64,000 nucleotides of DNA from Orbicella faveolata (Eukaryota; Cnidaria; Anthozoa; Scleractinia; Merulinidae). The translations under genes and the position numbers were made by a program. How positions within the stretch are numbered: the stretch's first letter is position 1; every line of letters begins with the position of its first letter. The notes under the pieces were generated by a model, which was not told the DNA's origin, made no database searches, and saw nothing but the letters and a program-made list of their open reading frames with translations. The stretch lies in assembly GCF_002042975.1 (NCBI RefSeq), contig NW_018148891.1:22499-86498 (forward strand), given 5' to 3'. Positions 48,131-61,500 of this stretch are shown in pieces.

Positions 48131-49506
48131 TTAGTGTCTGTCTTCGTCAGTGAAAGTCAACACTGTTTCTGAACTTGGCGTCAGCTGCGAGGTATCGATC
48201 ACGTGATCATTCTGAGTCGCGCCGTAATTCTTCCGCCTGGTGAGCTGGGGCGGAGAGATGTCATCACTTCCGGTCGCCTTCATTTCGCGCGTCGTTTGGA
48301 GAACTGGCGGGAGGTAAGCCTCCTGTAACGCAACGACACACATGCTGGATTAACATTAATCACACAGTACTCGATTTGCTCCCCTCTCTCCCAAAAAAGA
48401 GAAACAAACTGGCTGCGTGACAAGCGAGACAACAGGTCTATACACTCGGAAAAGACCGTGCGTTCACGAAAAGTTCAACGTTTTAATTTCTCGACACATT
48501 TTGGGGGCATTTCGTAAGCTGTCATGTTATCCATATAAGCGAAAAGGAAAAGATTGCACGGGCTCATCTGACAGAAGGGCTCTAATAAGGGCTCCTGTAA
48601 TGACTTCAACGAAACCTGCGAACAGGCGAACCAAGAATGCTTGATGGCAGGTTAAATTCAACGACTGAGCTCCTTCAGTAGTGTAACAAAATTGCTTGAG
48701 ACTTTATCTGGGAAGTTGTTAAGATCATTCGAAGATTACCATCCAAACTTACTGGAATGTAGATATCAGCGCCATTCAGTTCTGCATCTGTTATAAGTTG
48801 TTGCTAACAGAAACAAAAAGAAAACAATTTCGAGAGTCAACATTGAGCTAATAAATATTATAGGCAGCAGTCAATATATCAATCAAGTAAGCATTCAAAC
48901 AATTACACAGTCAACCAATCAATCAATCCATCAATCAGTCAATTAATCTGTCAGTCAATCCAATCAATCATTCAATCGGTCAATCAATCAATCAGTCAAT
49001 CGGTCAGTCAGTCATCCTCGAGCCTGAATTCCACTTTTTGGTTTAAGATTTTTGTCACGTGATTAAGAATGTCCTACTGCCATAAGCTATGTGTAAAATA
49101 TGTTAAAATATCATTTTACAAAGGATTTATACTGGAAATTAGGGAAGAGAAATATCTACGCAGGATCAGCCTCGCTAACACTACACAATATTTTAAAAAA
49201 ATGCGAACTGACTTTGATTGAATATGAAAAGTTCGCGTTTTCCAAGTTTCGCTAAGATCTCTGAAATTTTACCAAAACCTTGCTAAATCATGAAATACGT
49301 TTTCTGCAGTCACAAGACGCTCACAAACGTTTCAATTTGCCTCTCATATCGTAAAACTGTGGAACGTTTCTTGTTATTATTATATTTAATATTTACCTTG
49401 TGAGGTCCAAATCGTTTGAACATTCCGAAACATACTCGAGCTACGAAGAAGAAAATTGTGATGAACACCACGACCAAAGTAAATACTGTTTGAGGATCAT
49501 CGATAC
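48131..49506 (-). CDS. TMEM63: TMEM63 last helix and cytosolic tail
   Basis: Exon 49397-49506 encodes the final helix ([20 protein letters not shown]) and [10 protein letters not shown]. Exon 48753-48803 encodes [17 protein letters not shown]. Exon 48131-48322 encodes [20 protein letters not shown], a basic Arg-Arg-Lys patch, a Ser/Thr-rich stretch and the stop. The last two exons have no strong similarity to vertebrate tails. They are supported by in-frame junctions, good splice sites and [12 protein letters not shown] resembling YIAQVLQ in human. The 3.3-kb intron before 49506 is the longest in the gene. Confidence 0.85.
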
Positions 49507-52500
49507 CTGTGGGAAAAAACGAACCAAATGTTAAAAAAAACCGAAGTGGAGGCGTTAGACAATATCGGCTTTAGGAGGACGGAAGTGTAATTTGTATAAA
49601 TTTACCAGCATTCTATCACGAATGCCGTTCTCTGATTGGCTATGCTACTCGCCATCTATTCTGTTGTAGACAGTGAGTAGCGTAGTAGTGTGCGCTTGTT
49701 AACAAAATGGCGGCCGCTTCTTTGCGTTTTTGAAGTGTTGTGGCCCTGTCTTGTTGTAAAGGTTTGAACGACTGGTAGAGTTATGCAAAAACAATAAGAT
49801 TATTTGCTCTCGATTTCTATGCGTCCTCGTCAACTATCACGCGATTAGAAACCTAAAGCTCATTATAGTAGTTTTACAATCGCAATTTCCACAATAAAAT
49901 TCAATTATGATGTAATGTATTACTGTATTTCTCGCGCCAACGGTAATCAGATGAATAAAGTTTTTAATAATTATGGTTATTATTCATATTGAAATCTTAA
50001 AATCTGTTCTGAGACGTCCATATATTTTGTCGCCTGTCGATCACGGTCTTTCATAGCTACGAATTTTTATCGTGTTCAACGCATTTCCGCGAAATACATA
50101 AAGCAGTACACAAAGTGAGTGTGGAAATGCGAAAAAAAAATACGCAAGTAGCCCAGGAAGTATTTAAAGGAATATCTTAAGGCAAAAATAAGTGCAAAAC
50201 CAAGGAAAAGACAAGCGTTTTAGGGAACATTGAAGTCTCCATTCAGCTTTCAAACTTAACTGGTTTTACGTTCATATTTTCTTTGCAAAAATATATGTTA
50301 TTTATCGGATTCGATTTTTCAAGGTTTTCGCAAAAATAAAGGGCGAGGTAAAAAATATCTTCACCAAGCGGATATGCATGTTAAGTTTTAAAATGGACAA
50401 ATGTTATCTAAAGGATGTAATCGCTGTTGAAGAAGCGGGGCCAGTATGGAGTAAGATTTAACGTACTCTTTGGAAAGTATTACAATTGGAATTGAAGTTT
50501 TACTCGGCAGTAATTTGTTCTCAATTTGGGAAGCACTGACTGGTAGCGAGATTCTCCCATGCAAAATTAAAGAAAGTATAAGAGAAATGATCAGGAGAGT
50601 TCAAATGTAGATCTTGGCGGCAGAAAGGTAAATTCATGAACGAAAAAAAGAACACACAGTTAATCAAATCGTTTGAAGAAGCTCCATGAAGTTTCTCTGT
50701 TATGATGAATGGTCACTGTCAAAATAGTAAGCAAATCGGGAGGGAAAATAAATCACTTTAGGTTTCATCTCGAAACATTTTGAGAGCCGAATAAAATGCA
50801 AAGATTAGCCTTTGGTCGCTTTACACGAAGGTGTTTAAATTTAAAAAATACGTGCACGTTAACGGAGCGAAAGTGATATCTGCAAGATACTCTGAGCGTT
50901 TTATTAAATTGATATTGTTGAAACGTTCGGCCAAACACCGGTATTCCGATTAGTAATTATAAACATAATTTGATTTGATTCGAATATCTTTATAAGAACT
51001 TTGAAGTAAATTATAAGGAAAAGTCGCGGCCTCGACAGCTTAGTTAAGCGAATATTCTGACAATGGCCACCCATACAGTTTGCCGTTCCAGTACCTTTTC
51101 AGTAACAACATATTATATTATAGAAATCAAATTTCATTCCAGTTGTGGATGTAATTGCTTTAGAAAGTTTCGATGGAAATGTGCTTCCAAAACGTCACAG
51201 CAAGAAATCGTTTAAACGGCGTTTGAAATTCAAAACGCCGTTTTCAAGACCACCGTTTCACCGCAACATACGCGTATTCGAAATTAACAAGCAGATTTTA
51301 AACCGCCATCGAAGTAAAGCTAAAAAAAAATACTTCCATGGCATTCATTACAATATTTGTGTGCACGAAATTTCAACCAAGCTAAATCACTATTTCGACA
51401 ATTGTTACTTACTTCCAAAGTTCTCCGAAAGTAGGCGAAATTCGCCCATATGCCAAGCCATAAAATACGATATTCCCACCCGAGAACTGCTCAATTTCGA
51501 TCACAATCCGCAAAGATTTGGAACATTCAGCATGTTCGCAGAACACCACACTGCCAACTCACCACTTTCAAAACAATTGCTGCGTGTTACGAGTATCGCG
51601 GGCGGCCCGGAATTGCAAAACCGGGTACGATAAAGGAAAGAAAGTTTTACGAAGCAGCGAAGGTTTCCAAGGAAACCGTACCGTACCCTTCGGGGGTGGT
51701 GTGGGGCGCTTGCCACGCGAAATCTCGAGCGTCTGTTTCCAGGGAAACAAGAACTTGCTGAACAGTTTTATAAGACAGGGAGAGTTTCTATGGAAACTTG
51801 TGCATTAGTGGCTGGAATGAGGTTTTAACACGGCGGACTTTACATGTAGTTCTTTCAAAAGATAATGACTAAAACATTTCATTTTCGAGAAGAGCGAGAT
51901 CTGTATTCTCCATAACGGATTTCACAAGCTAGTTTTATAAAGTTAATGTTATGAAGGCTCTTTTTCAACTTCGTCAGGTCAATAGAACCATTTTGAATGA
52001 ACGCATTCACTAAAGTAAATAATCTTTTCCGAGTGTTTTTGAAGAAGTTGTTAACTTTAGGGAGAGCAGTTTTCGTTTCATTTAACGTTTCATTCAAAAG
52101 AAAATCAGCTGGGATCATTTCGCGATGGATCATCTCAACGTATGAACGGCAAAATTGATCAAATGACTGTCAGCTGAGAAATAACGCGTTTTAAAACTGA
52201 TTGCTGAGATCTCAGATGAATAAAATTTCTAGGTTACAGATACCTAAGAAATCGCCGAAAATTTAACTGATAACTAAGACTCGAACATCCCCAGGCAGAC
52301 CAACCATTGATTAATATTACAGGGGTTCTTATATAAGAAATAACTGATGAGTTTTTCTTTTGGTTAAAAGAAATCCGCCGTTATAACTTAAAGGTCGGCA
52401 CGCACTATAGGACATGTTGAGAGGATGTGAAGCGGGGACGAACCCCTTCGTTTGTAGGCGTAGGGTACGTGTTGCAGTGACAGTATGCAGGCTGGTGCGC

Positions 52501-55500
52501 AAGAAGCCGATTGAGGCATTAATATGTGTTGTAAATAGGGGAAGTTTGCAAGAGCAGTGCGCATGATGCGACATTGAAAATAAAGGTTATTTTTGCCCTT
52601 ACTTCATGACGCAAGAATTCAAAATAGCTGAATCTCATGCCGCATGTTGCGGGAACAAAACTGATTTTGTCCCAGCAACAGAGCTTTTTCGCAAAAACGG
52701 GCCTGTCACACGTACCCCCAAAACTGTCGCTGCAACATGTCCCCGATCCATGTCCCCGATTCATGTCCCCGATTCATGTCCCCTAGTGTGTGCCGAGGTG
52801 GTCTGAAGGGGGAAACCTACTGGTGTTCTGAAGTGCTTCAAATTGACTCTAATTGCTTACCTAGCCTGATAACAGAGTAGAATAACAGTGATATTAGGAG
52901 ATAGAACGTGGAAATCATGGCAAACGTCACTGCCGTGTAATGAACGGTACTATCTACGTATTTGTAGGCTGGAGCGCGATGGTTGAAGTAAAGATTGTAT
53001 CGATCAACCAAGTGCTTGAACGCCAAATACAGCAAACCTGAGGACAAACAACAGGAAGAATTCTAACATGGAAATTGCAATTCTCCTTACACAGTTGTAT
53101 ACATTTCTTATAATGTTAGCTCCAAGAAAATAGTGTTACATTAAAACAATATCTTCAAGTGATGATTATCTTTATTCTCATCATCAGTATGCTTGACAAT
53201 GTATTCCTTTTGGAAGGAGAAACTAGATTTTGAGCGCTCTTGACCACCGGAGGAAAGTCTGGATTTCCGCTTTTTTAATTCAGTTGCTAAGCAACACTGT
53301 TGCTCTACATCATGTTACGTCACGATGACGTATCTCCTTTCTTTCGGAGTATTCACGAGTGACTAGAATAGAAGTTTGACTGCTCTTGCGAAGTCCTGAG
53401 GAACCAAAAAATCATTTTACGGCTGAATTCCAACTCATAGTTTCAAGGTATAAGAATCGCAATCGGGAAAACCAGCAGATGCCAATATAAAATGCAGTAT
53501 TCTGTTTTTACGGATTTCAAATTTCTTTATATTGGTAGAATTGAGGGACGATGGCGTGACTATGTATAATCGCGTGACTTACCGAATGGCGTGACAAGAG
53601 GGCACGTGATACAATATACCACCATGACAGAAAAGATGACCAACATCCACGCGTACTGCTGACCGTACGCGAACGCGCGCACGGCTTCCTGTTAAAACGA
53701 TACAACCCTGGTGTCAACAAGCAAATTCTCCTCTCTGATCTACCTAAATCCATTTTCAAGCCAGTCGGGAGAATTTGACTATAGGTACAAAGGAGCCAAA
53801 TGAGAACTAGCTGCTGCTGGGGAGGAAAAGAGGTCCGCGAGATCATTTAGGAAAAGCGTTTCACTCTAGTTTTACCGACTATTCAAGGTGCGAGGTCCGG
53901 ACGCGTCTTTCCCCCAAACGAGCAAAACGTTTTGTCGCCAACAGATTGCGTGAAATTTCTGTGAAAAACTCTCTTGAGAGCGTGAAGCAAGGCGTTAAAA
54001 TGCCCAACTTTATAACAAACTGCGAACTTTAAAACTGCGAGCTATTCGTACTTCTTTATGGACTGCGAGTTTTGCAGTCACTATTTTTCCGCTTCATCAT
54101 GCAAGCGCACAACGTTAGTTCAAAATAAATAACAATTAAAAAAAAACACGAAAAAACCAGCCCGAAATATCAATTCTTTTGTTGGATCACCATACCTTTC
54201 TTTTACTGTTAGGCAATTTGGTGGCACATGAAGACAATAATTCTACCTACTTTATGAATATTTTTCTTCTCATCACTTGTCTACTTGCCAATAGATTGGT
54301 ATCGTTTGGAAAAGTCAGTGACTAATCACCCTTACCTTACGAGCAAGCCTTTTCTCTCCGTCGTTTCGCGCACGAGCCATATTTCCTGCGTACGACACGA
54401 GCTCGGGAAAACGACACAATTCTAGCGCGGTTCCAATCAGTGCTGAAGTTATGAGGTAGTTTACAAAGAACGCACCATTGTTAGGCAAAAACACACAACT
54501 GAAACAGAATTGAAAAGAGCGAGAGTTGAGGCAAGAGAGAATTTTCTTTATCGTCTTACAACTGACGACGGCTTCTACTTACGCTAGTCTACTTTGGAAT
54601 TCCGGCATCTTTCCGCCCAGAGTCAAATGAAACAAGGCGTCCGCACTAAAACAGAGAAAAACAGTATTGCCTAAGCCATAGTTAATATGGGGAAATGGTT
54701 AGGAAGGCCGATAAACATCAAAGAAGTACAAAAAGACTAAGACTTAAGTTGGGAGGTCCTTGACCCTGTACATCTTTTGTTTTATGCTCATAGACTACGC
54801 ATTAATTACATAATTAATCGAACTGCTCATATTGGTTAGTTGTATGAGCACGCATGACAACTGACCACCTTTGGCATTTTGCCACGTTAACCCTCTATTA
54901 ACTATGCCAAAACATAAAACACCGGGTTACCAATAACCAGGAATTAATTTCGTTGTAGAGCAGTTTCAATTGAGTGTCGTAAAGCCAAACCAATTACTTA
55001 CCAATTAGACTACTCAGCCAATTATCTCGAACCGTCGTAAAATCAAAACCAAACCCAAAGTTACTGCCTGATCAATTGAAAACTATTCTATGCAATTTTG
55101 CACGCGTCCGAAAACCTTGTTCATTACCATCTCCGATATTCAATACAAAAGAGGCATATTGGTAAAATGGATGTTCCCACTAAGTCTGTTACCAGCCCGA
55201 GCCAGTGAAGAGCAGTTAACGTTTTTTTTTGACAAGAAGAACGTCCTTGTTTTATAATTGTGCCTTTCGTCTTTCACTGGAAATGGGGTGGGAAAATGAG
55301 GCGTGGCCTAGCAGTTAGGGAGCTGGATAAAAATATCGATAAACCTTCCTACCTTGTCAGAGCTAAAGAGGGTAAAACAATAATCATCAAGACTAGGAAG
55401 ATGTAGGTCTTTAACATCACCGAGTGTTCAAGTTTAGACCTGGGAAAAGTCGTAGAAGAAATGAAGATTAACACATACCAGGGAGTACACCAGGGTGGGG

Positions 55501-58500
55501 AGGAGGGGGGAACAACTGTTCAGAATGACGATTACTACACCTGGGGGGNTAGAAGACACAATTTTGAATTTACAAGACTACTGCAACCTCAAGAAGTGAT
55601 GTTTCAATTGTAACAAAAAGGTCAGATTTTAAAAGTTGTAGATAAGACGTAAGTCAAATACCTTGTCCAGTGCGCTTCAAAATAACTTGACCATGAAACA
55701 ACTGCTGGAAGGATGGCTGCAAAGCCCCAGAGAAGAATAGTGGGCAAGAATTGGGTGAGAAATGGGTTTGGAGGGACTGCTAGCTTCGGGTTGCTTTCCG
55801 CTGCAGAAAACACAAACAAGCAAGTGTTAACTATTGCAGGTAAAATAATGACTTTCAGGTTTTTTAATAAAACCCTAAAGTGAGACCATGAGCGAAAGCT
55901 ACTGAGCAGTACTTTCATGTGGTACTGTTTATTATGCAGTACAAGGTGGTTCTAGCTTTTAAGTCTGTGGATGAAACCCTAGTGTGTGACCATTCAAATG
56001 AAAGCTATTGAACACTGTACTTTCATGTGGTACTGTTTATTATGCAGTACAAGGTGGTTCTAACTTTGAAGTCTGTGGATGACACCCTACTGTGCGACCA
56101 TTCAAATGAAAGCTATTGAGCAGTACTTTCATGTGGTACTGTTTATTATCTATTCCCATAATGCATACAGAGAACCGGAATAATTATTAAGAAATACAAA
56201 ATAACAAATGGCTGCTGACCTATACTAGCTTCCAACTCATGAAGTGTGGACAGCGCAACAGTTGGAGTGGTCAAAAACAGCACAAATATGAACAGCAACG
56301 TGTTTATAAGCACTGCTCTGGCCCACCAGCTCTCATGATCCACAGATAAATGTTCCCAAATGATATCTCCTGCTACAGGTGCTCTTGCCACATTCCAGTG
56401 GTCGGAAAAGATTTTCCTGGACACTGATGACTCTGGACTGCCATGTTTGACTGTGTTGAAGTCTTTGAGACATCTACAAAAGCAATATTATAGATAAACA
56501 TATTTTGCTTAATATAAATTTATTTCATTCACAAACCAACTTGTGACCCCTAAACGTCACCGCTTAACGCTTAGGTACATGTAGGGTTCTTCCAAATATT
56601 CAAAGTAGGTGGAGAATGATTTGTAGTGCCTCCAGACCAAACAAAAGGACATGTGATCTTAGTTTTTACCAGATCTATCAAAAGTAGCCAACGTGCAATG
56701 GTTTACTAGATGGTAATCTTTGCCTGTTGCAGGTGCTTATCGAGAACCCTGTCAAAGGCAGGGGAAGGGGGGGAGAAGGTCCCATAGACAAAAGAGCTTG
56801 TCCTGATTTCTATAGCATTCTCCTGCTTGGAATGCCAGTTCATTGCAGTTCATTAAATTTGCCTGTACCCATTTATACACCTGGGTGGAGAGAGGTACTG
56901 TGAAAGTAAAGTGTCTTGCCCAAGAACACAACACAATGACCCAAACCACAGCTTGAACTTAAACCACTCAAGTTTAGACTATTAAAGTCCAAAGCACTAT
57001 CCGTCTGGGCACAGCACCTCACTCATGTACGTTAAAACAACTAACAGAGGAGTGTCCTTCCTCACCTGTCAACAACTTTTGCATTTTCAAATGTCACGAA
57101 AGCTATTCCCAGACTCTTCAGCTTCTGTCTTTGCATATCAGCCTCTGTTTTGCCATCTTCTTCTTCCTCAGTGAAGTATTCAATGCCGTCAACATGACTG
57201 GCACCACAGCACTGACAACATGGTGATAGCTTGTTGGTGCTGACCACAGTGAGAGGTCGTTCTCCAGTCTTTTGAAGCTGCTCTTCACAGTGCTGACGAC
57301 CCATCTGCGCTGCAAGTACTTTCCTCTGGGCTTCTTTGAGTTTCTTGAAATTGAATGCAATTTGGACTTCGAGGATTTGCGTATCACCATAAATCTCGCT
57401 GTTAAGTGGCATCAAAGAACATAATATTATTACTAAGAAATGCTGGCAAGCGGTGATTGACTCTAAAACAGTTTTTCCAACTGCCTGTATTTCATGAGGT
57501 TGCTTTAGAAAGAGAGGTAGGCAAATGAAAAACAAAACCTTGCTCTGAGGGAACATCAAATAACAAATTTAATGTATTGACCTAATAAATAACAGGCTTA
57601 ACCTCGAACACCAATTGAAAATAAAATGTCATTGACTGGAAAACACTCTAAAAGCCAAATCAGATCTGATAAATGTAAGAATAAGTTTATTCTTAATAAT
57701 TATTAACCATACACATAGAATTTAGAAATGAGCTAGTTAACAAGACTTGTTATAATATAGTTAAATGAAATTTAACATAGTTAACGACTAGGAGCTAGTC
57801 TGGTCAGTAGCGTTTTTATAGGTGGTTGTTAGTGTCTTGGCCATCTGTGAGCATTTGGTTAGCGTTTGGTGCGTTCTGTAGCGTTCGATATAGTTCAATG
57901 AAATTTTACATAGTTTATGACCAGGAGCGAGTCTGGTCACTAGCATTTTTTGTAGGCGTTTGATAGTGCTTCAGCCATCTGTTAGTGTTTGTTTAGCGTT
58001 TGGTGCGTTCTGTAGCGTTTGCAGCAGTCATATGGTCGTGAGAGCCTTGGGGCTGACATTGTCCAGTGGTAATTTTGGTTAGTACATGTGTTGTCATCCC
58101 ATGTGCTCGCAGTGTGTTCATTGCTCTGTTAGTGTGGCGTTGTGGATTGAACTATAGTTTAGCGGTTCTCGGCATTCCCTCCCTATCCCCCCTCTATTCA
58201 GCATTTTTTTTTCCACCAATGCCATCTGGATTGAGTGTGACGGGTGCCTGCAGAGGGTTTGGCGCGGGGGGCTCGTGGCTTGGTTGCGGGTTGGGAAGGC
58301 CAGTCGGGTGTTCTAGCACCTTGGGGATGTGACTGCGGTTGCAGCCCCCGGGCTTCGTAGGCACCTTCCCTCCACCAGCGACTTGGCCGTTAACTTAGTA
58401 TAAAAGTTCAAAACTTAAACCTTGGATAAGGCTAAGCCTTATGATGTACAGAATTGATCTACCACTAATTTTTTATCTTTCAACTTAGCTACCAGGCCGG

Positions 58501-61500
58501 CCGGGGAAATGAGAGAGAACAGCCAGGCTTTCTAGCATTAAGAGAGAGTACATGTAACACAACACATATAGTATCAAATATAAACTTCCTACTTACCGAA
58601 AATGTTGAGTGATCAAGTTTACCGTCACTGTTTTAGGGACATTAGTGATCATTATAGTCTTTGTGGAATTATCCCGACTCTCGTATCCAAACAGATTGGT
58701 AAAATGCCGCAGCACGATCACCATCAACACACAGTACATGATGGCAAAGACGGTGTGCATCCAGAAGACACTTGAGTCTGGTCTTAAGTTTGATACTGTG
58801 GTGGCTCCAAAAGAATTCCTCTCAGGCTCTACAAAGTTCAATACATAGAGGGTATTACATGGCCACAAGGAGATAAAACTCTTGAAGTGTTGAAAAATAT
58901 TCCACAAGTGGGCTCAGCGAATGAGTGAAGTATTTTTCAACATGAGAACTAGATAGATTTTGTATCTCCAAGTGGCCATGTAATGTGTTATTAATAAAAA
59001 CACCAATTAAACACCAAACCGTTTCATTTTTGCAAGGAAAGACATGATTTATTACATCACCATAGCAACGGTGATCTTTTCACTTGATAAAATAACATGT
59101 TATTTTCACATGTGAAGATATCATGTTATCGCACAAAAGCTCACTGGTATTTCATTGGTGTTTATATAATAAAACTGAATTGTTAATAACTCTCCCTGGG
59201 CCTGAAAAGAGGGGAGAGGAAGGCTTTAGGAAGGAAGGAGAAATGACCAAACAAATAAGGGAGAAACCAACAGAGAAAGGAAGAAGTGAAAAAGCTAGTT
59301 ATTCATTTTTTTAGATATTTCCTTCATCTCCCCTTTATTTGCAGGGTTTGGGTCAAAGCTAACATGGAAAACATTAGTTCCCAGAGGCTGCTAGAAAAAC
59401 AGACACCTGATATGCATTTTATGTGGTCTGTGCGATACCCTGCTTCTGAGAAATCTAGTCGTTAGGAATACCTAGTCTGTCTACAGATCCTCTATTTTGT
59501 CTTGAATTTGTTCAGATCAAAAGCTTAGCAAAATATTATGACAATGTAGTGTTTGTATGTGGTTTGGAAGATGACTAAGCATCTGTTTACAGGACGTGTC
59601 TTCAAATGGGAATTACCTGCTAGTACAAGTTTGCCTGTAAAAGGTTGAGGTTCAAGTCTGTTTAAAGGTATTTGTCAAATTGAGCAGTTCTAGAAAATAA
59701 ATTATCTCTGATACCCACCCTATGTAATGATACCATGCCATGCCATGCCATGCCATGCCATGCCATGCCATACCATACCATATAATATGATATGATACTT
59801 TATTTAATGTGGAGTTACGCTTAACTAATCAGCTAGTTTACAGGTAATTCATGGCCCTAGTATATATGTAAGGTCACTAGAAATTCTAAAAGAATGTGAC
59901 AGGAAGGTGTAAGGCTATGCATAAGGCTCAACTGGGATTTCAAAAGGGGGGGGCGGTCACACAAACAAAAACACTTCATGGGGGGTAAGATACTCTCTGG
60001 AACAGCAAATTGAATGCAGGAAGTAGAGATTTCTGAGCAGGCTCTGCCTCTGGATAGAAGTAAGATGCCGATCCATCAAAGGCTACTCCCTGCATTGTCG
60101 TCAGGTTTCACCAACAGTTTGCTGGCATCTATCCAATAAAAGTTCCTGGGTCACTAGATTCAAAGTGAGAGTAAAGTGTCTGGCACCACAACCATAATCA
60201 AACTGGAACTTCCACATTCTTCAGATTTTGATACAAAGTCGAAAGATTATTAAGAAAAAAAAAAAACTGAACAAACTAATTTCTCAGGTATGATGTCTAA
60301 CTTTCAATTTCTTCGGAATCCAAAACAGCTAAGAATTGACGACCTTCATGGTAATCTTAACCACCATTATTTTTTTCACTTGCTACAATGGTCAAAAACG
60401 GTCTTAGCTTGTAGCAAATGTGGTTACTCACCATTTTTTCCAGAGTAGTTGACGGGTAAAACTATGCCAATGGAAAGACAGAAGATTATGACAGTGTAAA
60501 CTAAAAGGTGCTTCTGGAATACAATATATTGTAATGCATCTATACCACACTTCAGTCGAATGTGTTCATCAGTGACTCGCATGAAGACAAGGATCCATGA
60601 GAAAAGACCCTGTGGAGTGAAAGAATTACATGAAACAAAACAAGTTAAGTACATGCTGGCAGAGCTGTTTTATTAAACTGTTAGTAATTAATACATTATA
60701 ATAAGTAACAGCTAGAATTTTCATAATTATCAAGCCTACATAACTAGAACTAGACTTTTTTTTCAATTTAGTCCAATACACGTAGCTGTAAATGGGTAGA
60801 AATGGAGAACTGCTGCACACGCTTACTATATCATGAGAACAGCACAAGAAACAGCATTACAGGACATCATACATGACTACTTCCCTTTTAGTGCAGAGTG
60901 CACTATTGGGATGGTTTAGAGGGCTGACATCCACTAAACCGACAGAGCACTAAAGCACTAAAGTACTATGGCAATTACTATATATGTGTAAACTTTATTT
61001 TTCTGTTGATTAATTAAACAAACAGTAAAATTCACAAGCTGTCTTGACAAATGGTAATTGAAAGTCCTTTTTTGGACCTTGAATGAAAAACATGGTCACA
61101 CAATGCTAAAATTATGGCTTATCAAGGTTTCTGCCTGTTCATATTCTGCAGGAATAAAAGCCATAGTTGACTACCAAGGTCAATATAAACCAGGAGTGAA
61201 CAGCAGGAGTGAGGACCTGTGTTGTGACTACTTTGTCTGAGCTACATGTATAGTCTGTGGTAACACAGTTCACCCTGCACTATCTGAGATTGTCTTACTA
61301 GTTATTCTTACACATTCAAATGAGCTTCATATACTTTTCAGTAAAACAGAGTTTAGCAGCTGGCTCCAAAACAAAAAGAAACATTTAAGGAGTTAAAACC
61401 TTAAAGGAGAAGGTCACTCCAAAAAGCTTACTTTTTTGTCTTCGCCTATAGCAAGTAAACATCCAGCTTTTCCACTCACCGAAGTTTCAGCCTCTGAAGT

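Larger units (their letters stand above)
49507..52860. other. Longest TMEM63 intron
   Basis: 3.35 kb without a TMEM63 exon. It contains the plus-strand open frame 51145-51633 and a MITE at 52388-52798. A perfect YY1-type word aaaatggcggccgc lies at 49704-49717. Nothing else recognised. Confidence 0.6.

Noticed and set aside
57118-57390. 90-codon minus-strand frame overlapping a TMEM63 exon
   Set aside because: It is the wrong frame of the exon at 57066-57398, whose correct frame matches TMEM63.
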